DNA from: Erysipelotrichaceae bacterium NK3D112
Lineage (GTDB): Bacteria; Bacillota_I; Bacilli_A; Erysipelotrichales; Erysipelotrichaceae
Length of the DNA: 52,358 bases
Direction: 5' to 3'
Assembly (NCBI GenBank): GCA_000701725.1
Contig: JNJQ01000018.1
Coordinates: 1 to 52,358, forward strand
Below, piece after piece: positions 25,349-33,038 of the stretch. The notes beneath the pieces were generated by a model. It was not told the origin of the DNA and ran no database searches. It saw only the letters and a program-made list of their open reading frames with translations. How positions within the stretch are numbered: position 1 is the stretch's first letter; each line of letters starts with the position of its first letter. The position numbers and the translations under genes are program-made.

Positions 25349-25723
25349 ATGAAAAAAATCAACGATCTGCAGGTAACTGACATCACCTTCAATCCCCGCT
25401 GTGTACAGATCACATGGGTATCTGAAAAAAATGATCTCACCGCACAGAGCTGCCTTTATCAGCACTCGGACGGCAGCTGGGCAGTCGACCCGATGACAAG
25501 AAGTCTTGGCGCCGAAGCCGGTGAGCAGATTCTGAGACAGCTCATGAAGCATTTCCTCGATCAGGCATTTCCTTACAATGATTCATCGCATATGAGTCAC
25601 AGTGAGGTCGACCGTGTCGAAGGCATCCTCAAGAAAGAGGAGATGTATCTGAACAGCCTCAAAAAACCGAAGGCTTCCAAAAAGAAGTCAAAGCCAATCA
25701 TCCGTGTATGGCGGGCTGATTGA
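25349..25723 (+). CDS. Hypothetical protein, 124 residues
   Basis: A soluble acidic-then-basic protein. The first 60 residues look like a small beta-rich domain (ITFNPRCVQITWVSEKND, then SDGSWAVDPMTRSL). A helical middle follows (QILRQLMKHFLDQAF), and a strongly basic tail (KKPKASKKKSKPIIRVWR) could bind nucleic acid. I do not recognise the family. The ribosome site is AAAAGGAGACAGAAAG. It sits between two terminators, so it is probably monocistronic. The structured element at 25186-25250 lies in its leader. Confidence 0.7.
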   Translation: MKKINDLQVTDITFNPRCVQITWVSEKNDLTAQSCLYQHSDGSWAVDPMTRSLGAEAGEQILRQLMKHFLDQAFPYNDSSHMSHSEVDRVEGILKKEEMYLNSLKKPKASKKKSKPIIRVWRAD

Positions 25724-25729
25724 CTTTCC

Positions 25730-25750
25730 ACCGGCATTGCCGGTTTTTTT
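25730..25750 (+). terminator. Intrinsic terminator upstream of queT
   Basis: ACCGGC-ATT-GCCGGT (25730-25744) followed by a T-run to 25750. TATAAT at 25767-25772, 17 bases after the T-run, is the probable -10 of queT. Confidence 0.9.
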
Positions 25751-25802
25751 CTTTGGCGCAAAGGCATATAATGATGCTTGTTTTGACAACAGGAGTAATT
25801 GC

Positions 25803-26327
25803 ATGAACACAAAAAACTTTACGAGAATTGCCATGATTGCGGCAATCTATACAGCAATCTGCTTTGTGCCGGGGCTTTCCATGATTGCCTTCGGACAGAT
25901 CCAGGTGAGAATCGCGGAGGCTCTGACACTGCTGCCTCTGCTGGATAAGCGGGCAATCGCGGGCGTGACGCTCGGATGCTTTCTGACCAATCTGCTTGGC
26001 GCAATGCTCGGTCTCAATCCGACCGGTTTCATTGACGCAATTGTCGGCACCCTTGCGACATTCCTGGCTGCGGTATGCACTTATCGTCTCAGAAATGTGA
26101 AAACAGCAGGTATCCCGGTTCTTTCGATCCTGATGCCGGTGATTTTCAATTTCTTCATCGTCGGAGCGGAGCTGGCAGTTCTGTTCATGCCGGACAACGT
26201 GATCGTGGGCACACTGATCAACGGAGCCTATGTGGCGATCGGTGAACTGATTGCGGTGATTGCCGGATGGTTCATGATCAAAGCGCTGGAAAAGACAGAA
26301 CTGTTCGATAAATCCGCATTGTCATGA
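25803..26327 (+). CDS. queT: QueT-type queuosine-precursor transporter
   Basis: A 174-residue membrane protein with five to six hydrophobic segments. FGQIQVRIAEALTLLPLLDK and LGCFLTNLLGAMLG are typical of the QueT/DUF988 family, taken to be the substrate-binding S component of an ECF importer for queuosine precursors (preQ1/preQ0). The shared ECF module is not in the window. The start at 25803 follows ACAGGAGTAATTGC; an open frame from 25704 crosses the terminator and is discarded. QueT genes often carry a preQ1 riboswitch, but the leader here is only about 25 bases and shows none. Confidence 0.85.
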   Translation: MNTKNFTRIAMIAAIYTAICFVPGLSMIAFGQIQVRIAEALTLLPLLDKRAIAGVTLGCFLTNLLGAMLGLNPTGFIDAIVGTLATFLAAVCTYRLRNVKTAGIPVLSILMPVIFNFFIVGAELAVLFMPDNVIVGTLINGAYVAIGELIAVIAGWFMIKALEKTELFDKSALS

Positions 26328-26374
26328 CGGTTTCGTCAACCGGTTTGTGATAACATACATTCGGAGAAATGAAT

Positions 26375-27199
26375 ATGGCAAAGAAAAAAAGTCCAAAAAG
26401 AAGAATTCGATTTGACCGGATTGCCATGATTGTCATTCCGGTTCTGCTCATAGCGATTGGTGTGCTGCTGATTATTTCGCTGTTCAGCGGAAATAAAGGC
26501 AAGACAAAACCGTCGCCGGAACCAACGGCCGAGACCACGCCTGAGCCTGCAGCGACACCGACCCCTGAACCTACACCGGAGCCGACCACTGATCCGGAAA
26601 CCGATTCCCGTTTCTTTGATACGGACAGTTATCTGATCATTGCCAATAAGAAGCACAAACTGCCTGATGGCTATGTGCCTGCCGATCTGGCCTATCCGGA
26701 AGTGGATATGCGTTACAACAACTGGACGATGCGCTGGGATGCGGCAGTGGCGCTTGAGGAAATGTTTGCGGCAGCTGCTGAGGAAGATGTGCATCTGGTC
26801 ATGGGATCAGGCTATCGCGGTGAGGATTTCCAGAAAGTTCTGTATGACGGCTATGTGGCGGAAGGCGGTCAGTCCTATGCGGATTCGATCAGTTCAAGAC
26901 CCGGCTATTCCGATCATCAGACCGGACTGGCAACCGATCTCTGCGGTCAGGACAGCGATTATGATCTGACCCAGGATTTTGAAAACACCAAAGAAGGCAA
27001 ATGGCTCGCAGCCAATGCCCACAAGTACGGATTCATCATGCGCTATCCCAAAGGCAAGGAAGATATTACCGGCTATGCCTATGAGCCGTGGCACTTCCGC
27101 TATATTACAAAGGAAGAGGCGCAGAAGCTTCACGATGCCGGAGAGAATATGACATTCGAGGAATTCTATGGCCTCTCGGGAGGCGATTATGCCGAATAA
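26375..27199 (+). CDS. Membrane-anchored D-alanyl-D-alanine carboxypeptidase, M15 (VanY-like)
   Basis: A 274-residue protein with a basic start, one membrane segment (about residues 17-38), a Pro/Thr/Glu-rich linker (about 47-77) and an extracellular M15B domain. The zinc-site motifs are SDHQTGLATD (His181, Asp188) and EPWHFRY (His240, with Glu237 as catalytic base), with GYR upstream as in VanY/LdcB. It trims the terminal D-Ala of peptidoglycan stems. ATG 26375 is preferred to 26369, since GGAG is too close to the latter. Its end overlaps the next gene's start by 11 bases, indicating coupled expression. Confidence 0.92.
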   Translation: MAKKKSPKRRIRFDRIAMIVIPVLLIAIGVLLIISLFSGNKGKTKPSPEPTAETTPEPAATPTPEPTPEPTTDPETDSRFFDTDSYLIIANKKHKLPDGYVPADLAYPEVDMRYNNWTMRWDAAVALEEMFAAAAEEDVHLVMGSGYRGEDFQKVLYDGYVAEGGQSYADSISSRPGYSDHQTGLATDLCGQDSDYDLTQDFENTKEGKWLAANAHKYGFIMRYPKGKEDITGYAYEPWHFRYITKEEAQKLHDAGENMTFEEFYGLSGGDYAE

Positions 27200-28436
27200 A
27201 AAAAGAAGAAGGAAAAGAAGCGTGAATGTCCGCAACCTTCTGATTGTGGTCATCGGCGCCATTGCGGTTCTTGGGATCGCGGTATTTGCAATCAGCCGTA
27301 TTTTCGCACCGAGGGAACCGGAAAAACCGGCAGTTGAAACGATTGATCCCGCGGAAGCGGAAGCTGCTGAACAGCAGGAGGAATCCGCACCGCAGGAGAG
27401 TCCGCAAAGCGCCTCCAATGAAACACGCGTATCCCTGTTTCTGAGCGGGGACGGCCTGCTTCATGAATCCGTTTATGAGGATGCCGCAAATGCGGATGGA
27501 AGCTTTGATTTCGCAAAGCAGATGGACAGAATCACTGCCGTTGCGGAAAAATATGATCTGCAGTTCTATAACCAGGAAACCATTCTTGGGGGAACAGAAC
27601 TCGGATTAACGGGTTATCCGGTATTCAACAGTCCGCAGGAATTCGGCTCATATATGGTTTCCAAGGGATTCAACCTTGTCTCAACCGCAAACAATCATTG
27701 TCTTGATATGGGATTCACCGGTGTCACCAATTCCAGAAACTTCTGGAACGCTCAGAGCGGCGTGCTCATGCAGGGCACCAATACATCCCAGGAAGAATAT
27801 GATGAAATTGCCGTGACAGAGGTCAACGGCATGAAGATTGCATTCCTTGCCTATTGTGAAAACACCAACGGCATCGCGCCGGATTATAACTGGGAAGTGA
27901 ATTATTTCCCGGGTTATGAAGAGGAAATGCTTGCCAAGGTCGCAAAGGCGGATGCGGAATGCGACGCTGTGATCGTCTCCATGCATTGGGGAACGGAATA
28001 TTCATTTGATGTCAATGAAACCCAGAAGAGCCTGGCACAGCGTCTTGTTGATGCCGGCGCGGATGTGATTGTCGGCAATCATGTCCATGTCATTGAACCG
28101 TTTGAATGGATTGACGGCACACCTGTCTTCTATGCGATGGGAAATCTCATCAGCTCACAGATTGACGTTGAAAACAGAATCGGCATGATGGCCGGTATGG
28201 ATCTTGTGAAAACGGTCAATGCGGACGGCACAAGCGAAGTGAAAGTTGAAAATCTCAGAGCGGATCTTCACTATACCTATCTGGAAGGGGAATATCCCGA
28301 ACTCAGAACCAATATCCGGGTATATCCTTTCACGGAAATGGATGATTCCATTCTGGAAGGATATCAGAGCACATACGAGGAATTCAAACAGATCATCACA
28401 TCCATGGATCAGAATATTCAGATCGGGGGAGTATAA
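27189..28436 (+). CDS. CapA-family (PGA_cap metallophosphatase-like) membrane-anchored protein
   Basis: A 415-residue protein. It begins with a basic tail, one membrane segment (about 18-38) and an acidic linker, then an extracellular calcineurin-like domain of the CapA family. The domain carries LSGDGLLHE, STANNHCLDMG, VSMHWGTEYSF, and GADVIVGNHVHVIEP, the metal-binding His/Asp/Asn sites. CapA relatives take part in poly-gamma-glutamate capsule export, but CapB/CapC are not nearby, so the substrate is unknown. The ribosome site GGGAGG lies inside the M15 gene. PPIase follows 5 bases downstream, suggesting a surface-protein operon. Confidence 0.87.
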   Translation: MPNKKRRRKRSVNVRNLLIVVIGAIAVLGIAVFAISRIFAPREPEKPAVETIDPAEAEAAEQQEESAPQESPQSASNETRVSLFLSGDGLLHESVYEDAANADGSFDFAKQMDRITAVAEKYDLQFYNQETILGGTELGLTGYPVFNSPQEFGSYMVSKGFNLVSTANNHCLDMGFTGVTNSRNFWNAQSGVLMQGTNTSQEEYDEIAVTEVNGMKIAFLAYCENTNGIAPDYNWEVNYFPGYEEEMLAKVAKADAECDAVIVSMHWGTEYSFDVNETQKSLAQRLVDAGADVIVGNHVHVIEPFEWIDGTPVFYAMGNLISSQIDVENRIGMMAGMDLVKTVNADGTSEVKVENLRADLHYTYLEGEYPELRTNIRVYPFTEMDDSILEGYQSTYEEFKQIITSMDQNIQIGGV

Positions 28437-28441
28437 GAAAT

Positions 28442-29086
28442 ATGAAAACAGCAAAGATTATGACAGCCTTCCTGCTCGCATCTCTTCTTGCAGGATGCGC
28501 TCAGAAGACACAGACAACATCCCAGACAGACGGCGCATCGGAAAAACCGCAGGAAACAGCGAAAGCAGAGACACAGGACCTCATTGAGGAAACCGTCTAT
28601 GTTGAAATGGAAGTGGAAAACTACGGCACCATTCTGCTGGAGCTTGACGGCAAGGCGGCACCGGTCACGGTCACAAATTTCGTGAACCTGGTCAATGACA
28701 AATTCTATGACGGCATTACTTTCCACCGGATCATGGACGGCTTCATGATCCAGGGCGGCGATCCCACCGGAACAGGCTACAACGGCAGCGGAACAACCAT
28801 CACCGGAGAATTTGCGCAGAACGGATATGACAATCCGATTTCCCACACTGCCGGAACCATTTCCATGGCCCGCAGCAACGATCCCAACAGCGCAAGCTCC
28901 CAGTTCTTCATCTGCGTCGCGGATGATCAGTTCCTGGACGGCAGCTACGCCGCATTCGGACATGTCATTGAAGGCATGGATGTCTGTCTGAAGATCGCAT
29001 CTGACGCAAAGCCTGTGGATGACAACGGCACCATCAAGCCCGAGGAACAGCCCGTCATCAAATACGCCAAAGTCGTGGAGCACTGA
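28442..29086 (+). CDS. Lipoprotein peptidyl-prolyl cis-trans isomerase (cyclophilin)
   Basis: A 214-residue protein with a type II signal peptide (lipobox LLAGC, Cys near residue 19) and a Ser/Thr/Glu-rich linker to about residue 50. The cyclophilin domain has APVTVTNFVNLVNDKFYDG, TFHRIMDGFMIQGGDPTGTG and FFICVADDQFLDGSYAAFG. The catalytic Arg is in FHRI. It folds exported proteins on the outer membrane face. Last gene of the M15-CapA-PPIase run; a hairpin with TTTT follows. Confidence 0.94.
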   Translation: MKTAKIMTAFLLASLLAGCAQKTQTTSQTDGASEKPQETAKAETQDLIEETVYVEMEVENYGTILLELDGKAAPVTVTNFVNLVNDKFYDGITFHRIMDGFMIQGGDPTGTGYNGSGTTITGEFAQNGYDNPISHTAGTISMARSNDPNSASSQFFICVADDQFLDGSYAAFGHVIEGMDVCLKIASDAKPVDDNGTIKPEEQPVIKYAKVVEH

Positions 29087-29095
29087 TATGAACAC

Positions 29096-29116
29096 AAACC
29101 GGAGAAATCCGGTTTT
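29096..29116 (+). terminator. Terminator after the cyclophilin gene
   Basis: AAACCGG (29096-29102) pairs with CCGGTTT (29109-29115) with a short T-run. A TAAAAT box (29127-29132) follows and may start the next operon. Confidence 0.7.
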
Positions 29117-29161
29117 AATAATGTGCTAAAATGTTAATACAAAGCAGGAGAAACAATCATA

Positions 29162-30340
29162 ATGAGTGAACTGGGCATATCGGTGTATCCGGATCTGAGA
29201 CCGATGGATGAAATCCGGGAGTACATGAAGCTGGCAGCCTCGCACGGATGCACAAGAGTGTTTTCAAGCATGTTTTCCGTCGAAGGAACCAACGAGGAAA
29301 TCATCAGTTATTTCAGGCAGATGATCAAAGATGCGCACGCATGCGGTCTGCAGGTGTCGCTGGATGTCAATCCGCAGTTTCTCGAAAGACTCGGCGTCAC
29401 ACCGGATAATCTCTCTTTGTTCCATGAGATCGGATGCGACATTTTGAGAATGGATCTTTCCTATGGAAAGGAAAAGGATCTGATCCTTTGCCGGAATCCG
29501 TACGGAATCAGAATCCAGCTCAACGCCTCGATGGGAATTGAGAAGGAACTTCGGTATTTAAAAGAAAACGGCGTCACAAAAGACAGACTGCTGCTGGGAC
29601 ATAACTTCTATCCCCAGCGCTATACCGGTTTGAAATGGAATGCCTTTGTGCAGACCAATGAAGCATTGAAACAGTACGGTTATCCGATCGATGCGTTCAT
29701 CGCCAGCCATAATGAAAACACCCATGGTGTCTGGGATGCCAGGGATGGTCTGCCGACAGTGGAGAAGATGCGCGACTACAGTGCGGATCTTGCATATCGT
29801 GTTCTGGATGCGATGGGAATCGACTGCATTCTGTTCGGCAATGCATATGCGTCGGAAGCGGAATTCTCGGAAATCGAAGAAATCCGCAAAGGCGGCAGAA
29901 AGATCGAAGACTCTCCGCTCTATGAGATGTTCAGATCCTTTCAGGCAATGTTTGCTCAAAGCAGAAACATCGTTCTCAAAGTGATCACGGATCCGGAAAT
30001 CACTGAGATGGAAAAATACATGATGTTTGAATGGTTCCCGCAGATTGATTTCGGTGATTCCAGCGAATGGATCTGGCGCAGCCGCACAGGCAGATTCGGC
30101 AATGAAAAGCGGGAAATCCCGGTTCGCAGAGTGCCCGGTGAATATTTCGAAAAAGGCGATGTGGTCATGGTCAATGACTCTTATAAACATTACTCCGGTG
30201 AACTGCAGATTGTCAGGATTCCGATCCGTAATGACGGACAGCGCAACCGCGTCGGAAAACTTGCGGAAAATGAGACTGATCTGCTCGATCTGATCAGTGA
30301 CGGAAACATCGTAACCATAAAAGAAATGAAGAAAGGGTGA
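29162..30340 (+). CDS. MupG-like (DUF871) TIM-barrel phospho-glycosidase
   Basis: A 392-residue protein with an N-terminal TIM barrel (LGISVYPDLRPMDEI, VFSSMFSVEG, VSLDVNPQFLERLG, LRMDLSYG, LLGHNFYPQRYTGL, ASHNENTHG) and a C-terminal cyclophilin-like domain from about residue 275. This is the DUF871 family, whose characterised member MupG hydrolyses MurNAc 6-phosphate-GlcNAc in wall recycling. It lies 6 bases before a GH1 gene predicted to act on 6-phosphosugars, so a phosphorylated disaccharide is a likely shared substrate. No PTS gene lies in the window, so the source of phosphorylation is unseen. Confidence 0.85.
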   Translation: MSELGISVYPDLRPMDEIREYMKLAASHGCTRVFSSMFSVEGTNEEIISYFRQMIKDAHACGLQVSLDVNPQFLERLGVTPDNLSLFHEIGCDILRMDLSYGKEKDLILCRNPYGIRIQLNASMGIEKELRYLKENGVTKDRLLLGHNFYPQRYTGLKWNAFVQTNEALKQYGYPIDAFIASHNENTHGVWDARDGLPTVEKMRDYSADLAYRVLDAMGIDCILFGNAYASEAEFSEIEEIRKGGRKIEDSPLYEMFRSFQAMFAQSRNIVLKVITDPEITEMEKYMMFEWFPQIDFGDSSEWIWRSRTGRFGNEKREIPVRRVPGEYFEKGDVVMVNDSYKHYSGELQIVRIPIRNDGQRNRVGKLAENETDLLDLISDGNIVTIKEMKKG

Positions 30341-30346
30341 AACATT

Positions 30347-31759
30347 ATGGATTACAAGACGTTGAAACCATTCCCCGAAGGATTCCTCTGGGGAGCCTCC
30401 TCAAGCGCCTATCAGTGCGAAGGCGCGTATCTGGAAGACGGAAAGACACTTTCTGTTTCCGATACTGCACCGGTACCCGAAGGCACAACAGATTTCAAAG
30501 ACGGAATTGATCACTATCACCGTTTCCGCGAGGACATCGCGCTGATGGCCGAAATGGGATTCAGGGAATTCCGCTTCTCCATCGCATGGCCGAGAATCAT
30601 TCCGAACGGCAGCGGAGAAGTCAATCAGGTCGCGGTGGATCATTATCATGAAGTCATTGATGAATGTCTGAAGTACGGCATTGAGCCGGTTGTCACACTG
30701 TATCATTTTGATCTGCCCCAGGTTCTCCAGGACAGATATCACGGCTGGACAGACCGTCAGTGCATCACAGATTTCGTTGAATACTGCAAAGTCTGCTTCA
30801 GAGAATACGGCAAAAAGGTCAAGTACTTCCTGACCATCAATGAACAGAATATGATGGTGCTCTATCAGGGCCATATGTACGGGGATGAAAAGGATGTCTG
30901 GAAAGCCAATCACCATATGCTCGTGGCACAGGCGCAGGCAATGATCGAATGTCATCAGATCTGCCCGCAGGCCAAGATCGGTCCGGCTCCCAACATCACC
31001 GCAATCTATCCCGCTTCCTCTTCTCCTGAGGATAATCTTGCGGCAATGGACTTCGATCAGATGCGCAACCGTCTCTTCCTCGACACAGCCGTATTCGGAA
31101 CCTATCCTGAAGCGCTGCTGAACTGGTGGAAGGACAGAGGCGTCGCCCCTGAAATTCCGGAAGAGGATCTGGCTGTATTGAAAGCGGGCAATCCCGACTT
31201 CATCGCCTTCAACTACTATGGCGCCGGATGCGTGAAGTATGTCGGTGTTGAAGAAGGTGAAAAACTGAAAGCGGAAGCGAAGGAAAAGAAGGACTTCATG
31301 ACAGGCCTCATGACTTATCCGGGTCTTTGCACAGCAGTGAAGAATCCGCTCCAGGAACAAACTTCCTTCGGCATGGGCATTGACCCCGTCGGTCTGAGAG
31401 TCACATTGAGACAGCTTTGGGAAAGATATCATCTGCCGCTGCTGATCACGGAAAACGGATGCGGTGTTCCTGACAAACTGGAAGAGGACGGATCCATCCA
31501 TGATGATTATCGTATCGATTATCTGAGAAGACACATCATTGCCTGCCGTGAAGCGATCACAGACGGCGTTGATCTCATGGGATATTCACCCTGGAGCGCA
31601 TTTGATCTGATTTCCACACATCAGGGCATCACCAAGAGATACGGATTCATCTATGTCAACCGCGATGAATTTGATCTCAGGGATATGAAGAGACTGAAGA
31701 AAGACTCATTCTTCTGGTACAAGAAGGTATGTGAGTCCAACGGAGAACAGCTGGACTGA
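30347..31759 (+). CDS. GH1 6-phospho-beta-glycosidase
   Basis: A 470-residue GH1 enzyme, cytoplasmic. It starts FPEGFLWGASSSAYQCEGA. The acid/base Glu166 is in TINEQN and the nucleophile Glu369 in LLITENG. Ser423, Lys430 and Tyr432 in LISTHQGITKRYGFIYV occupy the spacing (S-x6-K-x-Y) used by 6-phospho-beta-glycosidases to bind the substrate phosphate. So a 6-phosphorylated beta-glucoside or beta-galactoside is the likely substrate; the sugar itself cannot be told. The ribosome site AGAAAGGGTGAAACATT overlaps the end of the MupG-like gene; the two form an operon. Confidence 0.92.
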   Translation: MDYKTLKPFPEGFLWGASSSAYQCEGAYLEDGKTLSVSDTAPVPEGTTDFKDGIDHYHRFREDIALMAEMGFREFRFSIAWPRIIPNGSGEVNQVAVDHYHEVIDECLKYGIEPVVTLYHFDLPQVLQDRYHGWTDRQCITDFVEYCKVCFREYGKKVKYFLTINEQNMMVLYQGHMYGDEKDVWKANHHMLVAQAQAMIECHQICPQAKIGPAPNITAIYPASSSPEDNLAAMDFDQMRNRLFLDTAVFGTYPEALLNWWKDRGVAPEIPEEDLAVLKAGNPDFIAFNYYGAGCVKYVGVEEGEKLKAEAKEKKDFMTGLMTYPGLCTAVKNPLQEQTSFGMGIDPVGLRVTLRQLWERYHLPLLITENGCGVPDKLEEDGSIHDDYRIDYLRRHIIACREAITDGVDLMGYSPWSAFDLISTHQGITKRYGFIYVNRDEFDLRDMKRLKKDSFFWYKKVCESNGEQLD

Positions 31760-31796
31760 TCGGTTTCATAATTCATTAATATTAAAAAGTGAGATA

Positions 31797-31823
31797 TTGA
31801 TTAAAGCGCTTACATGCTATAAT
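31797..31823 (+). promoter_or_regulatory. Promoter with embedded cre site for the 84-residue protein gene
   Basis: TTGATT (31797-31802), a 15-base spacer, and an extended -10 TGCTATAAT (TATAAT at 31818-31823). The cre-like TTAAAGCGCTTACA (31801-31814, one mismatch from TGWAANCGNTNWCA) lies between the boxes, a repressing position. Confidence 0.7.
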
Positions 31824-31851
31824 AAATTCACAGAAAAGGAGATTCAAGAAA

Positions 31852-32106
31852 ATGTTAGTTAATATCAGTGCACCTATGAAGCGCGATGAAATCAAGGCGC
31901 TCCTCGAAGCAAGCGAGAATCCCACATTCAAGTTCGTCAAGATGAAGACTCCGATGGAAATGCAGTTCGAAGTCACATACGCTGACGGAACAGAAGGCGA
32001 TCCGACTTCCTATGCCAAGAAGCTCATCAAAGGCCAGCCGTGGGGAGCAGTCCTGATGGTTCGTGCTCTGATCGAAGGTCAGGCATTCACAGGCGGAAAG
32101 ATCTAA
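31852..32106 (+). CDS. Small conserved-looking protein, 84 residues, function unknown
   Basis: A compact soluble protein without signal peptide. It has a helical start (APMKRDEIKALLEASENP), a beta-rich centre (FKFVKMKTPMEMQFEVTYAD) and a C-terminal helix (WGAVLMVRALIEG). I do not recognise the family. It has its own promoter with extended -10 and cre, a good ribosome site (AGAAAAGGAGATTC), and its own strong terminator. This is the pattern of a well-expressed monocistronic gene under carbon control. It follows a phospho-glycosidase operon. Confidence 0.8.
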   Translation: MLVNISAPMKRDEIKALLEASENPTFKFVKMKTPMEMQFEVTYADGTEGDPTSYAKKLIKGQPWGAVLMVRALIEGQAFTGGKI

Positions 32107-32118
32107 AATTCAATCCGG

Positions 32119-32145
32119 AACCCATCCAGGCGATGGGTTTTTTTT
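32119..32145 (+). terminator. Intrinsic terminator of the 84-residue protein gene
   Basis: AACCCATC (32119-32126) pairs with GATGGGTT (32132-32139) and continues into a run of T to 32145. Confidence 0.92.
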
Positions 32146-32196
32146 GCGTCATTTACGCAGAAACACATAAATCGTTTCTTTTTCACTTCCGTCTGC

Positions 32197-32202
32197 TACA
32201 AT
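32197..32202 (+). promoter_or_regulatory. Extended -10 promoter of the phosphatase gene
   Basis: TGCTACAAT gives an extended -10 (TACAAT 32197-32202). No clear -35 is seen. Confidence 0.5.
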
Positions 32203-32226
32203 ACTTTCTCAGGGGAGAAGAAACCT

Positions 32227-32988
32227 ATGAAAACAGCAGATATCAGAAAACATCTGAATTTCCGCGAACTGGGAGGCTATGAGTCCGCAGACGGAAGAAA
32301 AGTTGTGCACGGACAGTTTTTCAGAAGCGGGCCGCTCGCTGATCTGAATGAAGAGGAAATGGCATACGTGAAATCGCTCGGTATCCGTCATGTGTTTGAT
32401 TTCAGAAGTGAGTATGAGGCAAATGAGGTTCCGGATCCCGATATCGGCGCAGAACACCATCTGATCAATGCGATGGTGGACGGCAGCGGCAATCAGGTGC
32501 AGTTCGATCCGAAAAGCATCGAGGAGGCGGCGAAAGACCATGAGCAGGCCAACGGCTTCATTGAGCAGATGTATGGAAATCTGCCTTTCTGTCAGGCTTA
32601 CAAGGAAATGTTTGAAGTCATCAAGGCAGAACAGACACCCATCCTGTTTCATTGCTCGGCAGGCAAAGACCGCACCGGCATCGCAGCCGTGCTGATTCTG
32701 CTTCTGCTCGGGGTGGATGAGAAGACAGCCCTGGATGATTATGAACTGACCAATGAATACCGTAAGGAACTCATTGAGAAATTCTTTGCAAGAGTGGCGC
32801 ATATCATCGGCGATGATATGGAGCTGAAACAGAAAATGCAGGCGTTCGAAGGCGTGAACCGTTCTTCTGCCGAGTATTCTCTGAAAACAATCAAAAGCCG
32901 CTATGCGGACTATGGCGCATACTTTGAGGATGTGTTCGGCATCGATAAAGAGATGCGTAAAAAACTTCAGGATAAATACCTGATCTGA
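32227..32988 (+). CDS. Tyrosine-protein phosphatase, Y_phosphatase3 type
   Basis: A 253-residue cytoplasmic phosphatase. NFRELGGYESADGRKVVHGQ is the family opening. LGIRHVFDFRSEYE follows, and the P-loop is HCSAGKDRTG, with Cys143 as nucleophile and Arg149 binding phosphate (C-x5-R). Relatives act on phosphotyrosine or on phosphoinositide-like substrates; the substrate here is unknown. The ribosome site is CAGGGGAGAAG. The next gene lies 50 bases on and may be co-transcribed. Confidence 0.9.
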   Translation: MKTADIRKHLNFRELGGYESADGRKVVHGQFFRSGPLADLNEEEMAYVKSLGIRHVFDFRSEYEANEVPDPDIGAEHHLINAMVDGSGNQVQFDPKSIEEAAKDHEQANGFIEQMYGNLPFCQAYKEMFEVIKAEQTPILFHCSAGKDRTGIAAVLILLLLGVDEKTALDDYELTNEYRKELIEKFFARVAHIIGDDMELKQKMQAFEGVNRSSAEYSLKTIKSRYADYGAYFEDVFGIDKEMRKKLQDKYLI

Positions 32989-33038
32989 AACGTCAATCAG
33001 CAGAGTTGACACAATTGTTTCAGTGCCCGGGAGGTTTT

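Noticed and set aside
25751-25802. preQ1 riboswitch expected before queT
   Set aside because: The leader after the TATAAT box is only about 25 bases and lacks the preQ1 pseudoknot pattern.
27189-28436. CapA-like gene as evidence of a poly-gamma-glutamate capsule
   Set aside because: CapB, CapC and CapE/D-type genes are absent from the neighbourhood, so capsule synthesis cannot be claimed.
30401-31534. 377-codon minus-strand open frame
   Set aside because: It is a shadow of the GH1 gene; low-complexity translated sequence and no start signal.
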